Source: Ancylostoma caninum
Lineage: Eukaryota > Nematoda > Chromadorea > Rhabditida > Ancylostomatidae
DNA length: 64,000 nt
Assembly: GCA_037903475.1 (NCBI GenBank)
Contig: JBAJFG010000076.1
Location: 837,093-901,092 of the forward strand
Direction of reading: 5' to 3'
The notes below the pieces were generated by a model. The model saw nothing but the letters and a program-made list of their open reading frames with translations, was not told the DNA's origin and did no database searches. The position numbers were made by a program, and so were the translations under genes. Within the stretch, counting starts at the first letter, position 1, and each line of letters starts with the position of its first letter. Below, one piece after another: positions 60,401 to 64,000 of this stretch.

Positions 60401-63400
60401 TACAAAAGTGGAAGTTGGGAAACATGCCGACTGCTGTTTGAGCTGAAGGGTTACTCAAGCATCTGGTGGACGGTTGGGACAGAAGGAAATGGAGGTCGTA
60501 ATCTTTAGCTGAATTGCTTCTCAGCAAGAAGGTTCATTCCAGACTCATGTTCGACGAATACTTTAGTTTAATACTAGGTTTAATAGTTCAATAACATAAG
60601 GTTCATACCTTTTCTTGAAATCGCTAATGACAACTCGTTCAAAAAATGTTATCGCAATCCGTTTGTTACTGTTTTTTTTAATGTTCATTACTATTGATAT
60701 TTTATCAGTGCTATGCGCACATACATAGGAAACTCCTGTGTTGCGAATCTGCTGCCAGGTAGACGCTGGAGGTTCGATCAATGTTGAGAGCGGTAACATC
60801 AATGGAATTTGCGGATGCGCAGACAGAGAGCCAAGCCGGAAAAGGTGCAACACGTGCGAGCCGGTCCAAACCACTGAAGTTTCTGATGTACATACATATG
60901 GGTTCTAGGCATATCGTCATTATACGATGAATGCTGCGTTTGTTTCGCTAGGGAACCGAATTAGGAACGTATTTCTCTCTCTCAACAAGATTAACTAGTG
61001 AAATTGCAAATTAAGGACCGAAAATGTTTTGGATCAAGAATCAAACTAGAATCTTTCGAACTAGCCGTGCAGTTTCCCAGAAAGCCTTGCAATTTCTCCT
61101 ATTTACTAGTGAAGTTGAAAACCTGTGCCTTGAAGATGGGCTGTGAGGAAAATACAGGCGCGCAGCCCACGATCAGGTCTGACTCGAACCCATTTTCCTA
61201 AAGGTGGTCAGGATTAAGAGACCGTTCGAGCGCTGAGTAATCCGCTCTGCCAGTGGGAGCAGCGATGGCTCGATACATGCGTACACGTTTACCTCAGTTC
61301 AAGTATATAACTTTATCACTTTTTCGAGCCTTCTACTACCATTCTCTGGTCCTTTTTTAATTTAACCTCTCAGCGAGGGGCTGCATTGTGAATTGTCACG
61401 ACGTAAATGAAAAAATGAATATTATGAGTGCGTAAACTGTGCACGATAAACAATCGAGACCTCGAGCAGCATCTTCTCCTGGTTGCGTCGTCGCATCTGG
61501 TCAGGATCGATGTCGCGCTTGCTCTTCACCTTCCGCAGCTTGTGCGTCAACCAGTCGTCGGCGTCTCGTGCTTCAGATACAGCATCGTAGTCCTCCGCAA
61601 ACAGCCGTCGGTCACTGAACCAGATGAAGTTAAGGCAGGATTTGCTACTTTCACCAGCACGTGAACAAGGACATCTACAAAAACAACGGCATTCCGCAAA
61701 CCAACAAAAAGCATGGCCAGTACTGGCCGGTGTATGCTGTGTTTGGCACTCATTTTGGTTGTGTAGTAATTGAAGAGAACGTCAGGCGGTATCGTATCAT
61801 GGGAAAAACGAGGCTGAAACGCTTAAAAACTGAGTGGATTTAGGCACTGCTATGGGGCACTACAAAGGAAGAAGGAACATCGCAAACACAAGCACAGTGT
61901 GCACTGTGAATACTGTAGTAAGTTCCTGAAATCCGCCGCAAGTCGAAGCGAAAGAGTATTCTACTAGTCCAATGGTCCCCAGAGAGGAAAAAGAAAATTA
62001 GATATTTCTCATCTGTGATTTGTGAGGATTTAGGAGATGAATGGTGGGTAGCATTTGAATGGTAAATGTTTCGAATTAAAAAAAAATGAACATCAGTTGT
62101 CACAGGACCCTATAAATCCATTCTCATTTCTTAGAGAACACAGGCATGACCATAGAAGCAGAGAAAACTTCAAACATTCCATAGCTCCTACATTATTTCC
62201 GTGGAAAATGTTCTTGAATCACATGGAAGAAAAGAATGTTGTCCTCCGCATGATATGTACCTGCACCATGTACAAAGGACGGCAGGTTGAAAAACGCTAT
62301 CGCGAAATTTATGAATTCAACAGACTCAAAAGTTGAGACCTGTGAATCGATCTCATTTCAATAAACTTTTTCCACCCTCCCCCCCCCCCATAAACTCATT
62401 GTCTATGTAGTCACATTTGAGCAGAGCAAGTCCTTCATTACTGCTCAAATTCTGAATATTTCTGTGTTTTCAAATGCTCCCTGTGAGGCCCATGAGTTTA
62501 TTTTTCTAAAAACAGACAGCATATGTAGCTAACACTGAGAAAAACTGGAATGGCAAAATCATGAAGAGAGTCAAGGAAAGACCTTTCACTACTAGCTAGT
62601 ATTTATAATATATTATTAAATTCTTCGCTCGGAACAGGTCTTCCATCGGTTCAAGAATCTTCTGCGTTGCGAAAACGTGAGGGGCTTGACTTTATATTAG
62701 GATGTCCAAAAAATAGCTGGAATGGTACCAGAGATCCAGACTTTAATAAAAATGAACAGCAAAAATATCGCTGGATAACATTATTGGAAGCATTTGCCAC
62801 AAGGGTTGGTCGCTTGCTGTCCCTTGTCCGGAAGCAGTCAATGTTTTCTGTGCTTAAAGGTTTCTAATGTTTGGATCCAGTCAGGAAACCATGCGAACAT
62901 CCCAATAACTTCACAACTCGAAAATTATTCTTGAAAGCATATTTTACAGCATCTCCGAAGTTTTCCCCAAGTATCATCCTGGTGAAAAACACCTTTTTAC
63001 TCACTGAGGAATCAGTAGTTTCAGTGTTGCTCATAATTGATAACTATAACTCCCTGATCTACAGCAAACTGCTTTAGGCAACTAGGAAACAACATGATAA
63101 CTGCGTGCTTCTCCCCAGAATACTTCATGAGAAAACTACAACAATAGCCAGGATTGGTAGATGTTCGAACGCAAGGATTTCTACTCATTGACCACATTCT
63201 CTGAGGCCTTCTTATTTCTTTTGCCAAACTAGCCGCATATTAGAGATCTGCACACACTTTCTTACGTGAATTTGCCACAGACAGGAAAGAAAAACGAAGG
63301 GAAAGTGGAAAAATGAGAAACTGAACTGCAATCAACCAAGGAAACAACCACAATATGGAATGACAGCGAAAATCACCGGAAATAAGGCGAATCACGTCGT

Positions 63401-64000
63401 TCTGCGTATGTCCTTGAACATTATTAATCATTAGGTAACAAAAAATTTGAAAATTAGGGTGTCCAGGTGAGTTAATCTTGAGAAAATAACATCAACGGCG
63501 GGAGAAAATCGCCCATCGCCTAGAAGGTATGGGGGTACTTAAATAAAGGATTTATTTTACAGGTTTTCAAATAGGAACTAGAAAAAATGGTCCCTCTGAG
63601 AGAAAAAATCTGGTTCTGTTCTCAATGAGAGCAGTCAAAACAATAGAACAGTCTTACTTGGTCGGCCCCGTGAGCGCGGCGATGCTCCTGCAGTTGCGGG
63701 ACCGATGGGAGTCGCGGTCGCGCAGGTCGACGCACGACGCCGCAGCCGCAGGCGCAGTCGACGCAAGGATGTCGTCCAGCGGATCTCTGAACCGTGTATA
63801 TTAGATGCTCCAATTCATCTCCAGCAACTGATACTCACGTGAAGGCCTCCACTGGTTGGTACTTCTTCCTGGGCAACTGGACGCTCCTGGTGCCTGCGTG
63901 GATTCGAGGCTCAGGCGCGGGCGCTGCTCGTTCCGGTGGCTTTGGCGCCGTCGTCTTGCTCATAGGCGTCGATTGTGGTTGTGTGTAGTTCAGGTAGAAG
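31889..64000 (-). CDS. tns-1: Tensin (SH2 and PTB focal-adhesion protein), C-terminal part
   Basis: Tensin is a cytoplasmic adaptor linking integrin tails to actin at adhesion sites. Traced exons, 5' to 3' on the minus strand: 64000-63839 (partial), 63786-63658, 61614-61461, 59486-59414, 56600-56513, 56390-56297, 55558-55478, 52347-52120, 52055-51924, 51871-51735, about 46632-46354, 46113-46027, 39137-39018, 34884-34805, 34529-34382, 33497-33364, 33292-33183, 33058-32980, 32002-31889. Phases agree at every junction except 51735 to about 46632, where an exon is missing or misplaced. The SH2 domain has [10 protein letters not shown] and [10 protein letters not shown]. The PTB domain begins [16 protein letters not shown] and ends at a TGA (31889-31891) after [10 protein letters not shown]. 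All but one intron use GT-AG; one uses GC-AG. The N-terminus lies beyond the window. The symbol follows the single tensin gene of C. elegans. Confidence 0.93.
32003..32979 (-). other. Tensin last intron
   Basis: This is a GT-AG intron of 977 bases. It contains a TTTATTTATTTATTTGAAGG tract at about 32660 that could be a retroelement tail. No exon is missing from the protein here. Confidence 0.5.
34885..39017 (-). other. Tensin intron within the SH2 region
   Basis: This 4.1 kb intron is flanked by exons that join exactly (VAPG, then DGTELVRHF). It contains the inverted-repeat element at 37530-38030. The other open stretches have no domain or splice support. Confidence 0.6.
37530..38030. mobile_element. 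Foldback element in a tensin intron
   Basis: The left arm (about 37530-37690) and right arm (about 37870-38030) are inverted copies sharing CTGCTGCGGAGCTCTCTGT and CTAGCGGGGTCCG-like ends. Both strands therefore translate to similar peptides ([20 protein letters not shown]). It is probably a MITE of unknown superfamily. Confidence 0.7.
43208..43412. repeat. Small foldback element, copy 1
   Basis: The ends CCGGATGCATGATTGAGATT and, reverse-complemented, GGTTAGGATGCATCATTGGA are inverted partners, and both have a GATTACC word nearby. It is longer than its relative at 44190-44318, probably through internal additions. Confidence 0.6.
44190..44318. repeat. Small foldback element, copy 2
   Basis: GGATGCATAATTTAGATTAC and CCAGGGTAAATGTGTT at the left pair with GTTAGAATGCACCATTGAGA and CCAGGGGATACATGTT from the right end. 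The element is about 128 bases, a compact MITE. Confidence 0.7.
46354..46632 (-). CDS. tns-1: Tensin serine-rich exon before SH2, uncertain 5' border
   Basis: The downstream border is firm: KQN with donor A/GTGGGT at 46354 joins the SH2 exon in phase. The frame ([33 protein letters not shown]) is typical serine-rich tensin linker. Going upstream, the frame meets a TAA at 46646-46648, immediately followed by an ATG at 46645. The exon may start at a weak acceptor near 46632, or the ATG may start a short SH2-PTB isoform. The frame is again open above the TAA for about 70 codons. No choice of acceptor here matches the phase left by exon 51871-51735. Confidence 0.65.
46633..51734 (-). other. Tensin intron, possibly hiding one exon
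   Basis: The phase mismatch between the exons on either side means an exon starting with one base of a split codon should lie here. Alternatively, the 46.4-46.8 kb exon is larger than drawn. I could not identify it. The region holds the inverted-repeat element 49058-50028, poly-C at 49679 and poly-G at 49898 and 51258. A plus-strand open stretch at 50203-50484 has no recognised domain. Confidence 0.5.
49058..50028. mobile_element. Inverted-repeat element with about 250-base arms
   Basis: The left arm (about 49058-49310) and right arm (about 49760-50028) are diverged inverted copies. They share CTGCTCGTC, GACAGTT, TGCGCCATAAG and TTGCTTTRGTTT words. The right arm contains a long G-run where the left has CCCACACCCACTCCCC. 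The 450-base centre is unique. It is probably a non-autonomous DNA transposon. Confidence 0.6.
51735..64000 (-). CDS. tns-1: Tensin linker exons (ten, proline/serine-rich)
   Basis: This is the part of the tensin gene before the SH2 domain. The most upstream visible exon reads [20 protein letters not shown]. Exon 61614-61461 is a charged stretch, [19 protein letters not shown]. Exons 56600-56513 and 56390-56297 give [15 protein letters not shown] and then [18 protein letters not shown]. Later exons carry repeated RAETP, SETP and RETP motifs, possible proline-directed phosphorylation sites. Intron 52119-52056 is only 64 bases. The linker is low in recognised domains, as in other tensins. Exon calls rest on splice consensus and continuous phase, so single borders could be a few codons off. 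Confidence 0.82.
52348..55477 (-). other. Tensin intron
   Basis: This separates SIVH from GNASYSS in phase 0. A direct repeat with a C-run followed by TCCCCGAGAATGGGGCG occurs at about 54757 and 54877. A further C-run lies at 55101. No exon or gene is visible. Confidence 0.55.
55726..55890. repeat. Dispersed repeat, copy 2 (partner at 15300-15480)
   Basis: GCAGTCCATAGCGACATTCT and its neighbourhood match 15300-15480 in the same orientation. This copy lies in the tensin intron between exons 56297 and 55558. Confidence 0.6.
56601..59413 (-). other. Tensin intron
   Basis: A TTCGAATATTCGAATATTCG block lies at 56810-56850, similar to 16700-16878. Nothing else was recognised, and the flanking exons join in frame (TVE, G, VGTRD). 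Confidence 0.5.
59487..61460 (-). other. Tensin intron with a tRNA-like segment
   Basis: The flanking exons join in phase 0 (MLLE, then ELKN). Apart from the tRNA-like segment at 61172-61261, nothing was recognised. Confidence 0.5.
61172..61261 (-). ncRNA. tRNA-like segment in a tensin intron
   Basis: On the minus strand TGGCAGAGCGGA (61241-61252) fits an A box, and GGTTCGAGTC (61181-61190) a good B box. The start GCTCCCA pairs only partly with the 3' end (GTGGGC). The interval between boxes suits a tRNA with a long variable arm. Imperfect pairing suggests a tRNA-derived SINE or pseudogene. Confidence 0.4.
61615..63657 (-). other. Tensin intron
   Basis: A poly-C run lies near 62377. The word ACTCGAAAATTATTCTTGAA near 62914 recurs at 17026. 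No exon is visible, and the flanking exons join as AA/T (Asn). Confidence 0.5.

Overview
The window is eukaryotic and looks like nematode nuclear DNA, probably from a strongylid (hookworm-type) worm. This rests on two animal signalling genes cut into small exons, several very short introns (63, 64 and 54 bases), TTTCAG-type acceptors, and dense DNA-transposon debris that includes a mariner related to the Hsmar1/bandit group. The genus is an inference; no rRNA, mitochondrial or spliced-leader sequence is present to fix it.

There are two solid host genes, in convergent orientation. The 3' end of a Frizzled receptor gene lies at 1-2764 on the plus strand (four exons, from TM3 through TM7, with the Dishevelled-binding KTLLSW motif and the stop). 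A tensin gene lies at 31889 to beyond 64000 on the minus strand. At least 19 exons could be traced by matching splice phase. They encode a long proline/serine-rich linker, then an SH2 domain, then the C-terminal PTB domain and stop. The tensin N-terminus is outside the window. The two genes would act in different pathways (Wnt reception; integrin adhesion to actin), and nothing shows joint regulation.

The 29 kb between them (2765-31888) is almost entirely repeats. It holds a mariner relic (2952-4412), two about 890-base TTAGGTTG-ended elements (4505-5403 and 14327-15208), and three hAT-type non-autonomous elements with 8-base target duplications (6788-7879, 8415-9513, 22782-23896). It also holds two PIF/Harbinger transposase pseudogenes (10080-11205 minus, 22740-25180 plus), a Tc1-like relic (26200-26570), and a TTAA-flanked element with a foldback nested inside it (20933-21836). 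A 1 kb foldback carries a tRNA-like segment in each arm (18397-19438). Three copies of a composite element have a roughly 60-base minisatellite array joined to a conserved end module with a hairpin and CTAG-like terminus (5582-8150, 28110-29653, 29776-30995).

The large tensin introns hold further inverted-repeat elements (37530-38030, 43208-43412, 44190-44318, 49058-50028). The most unusual features are the repeated array-plus-terminus composite, the nested TTAA palindromes, and an in-frame stop just upstream of one tensin exon. Nothing resembling a prokaryotic system (operon, CRISPR, phage) is present.
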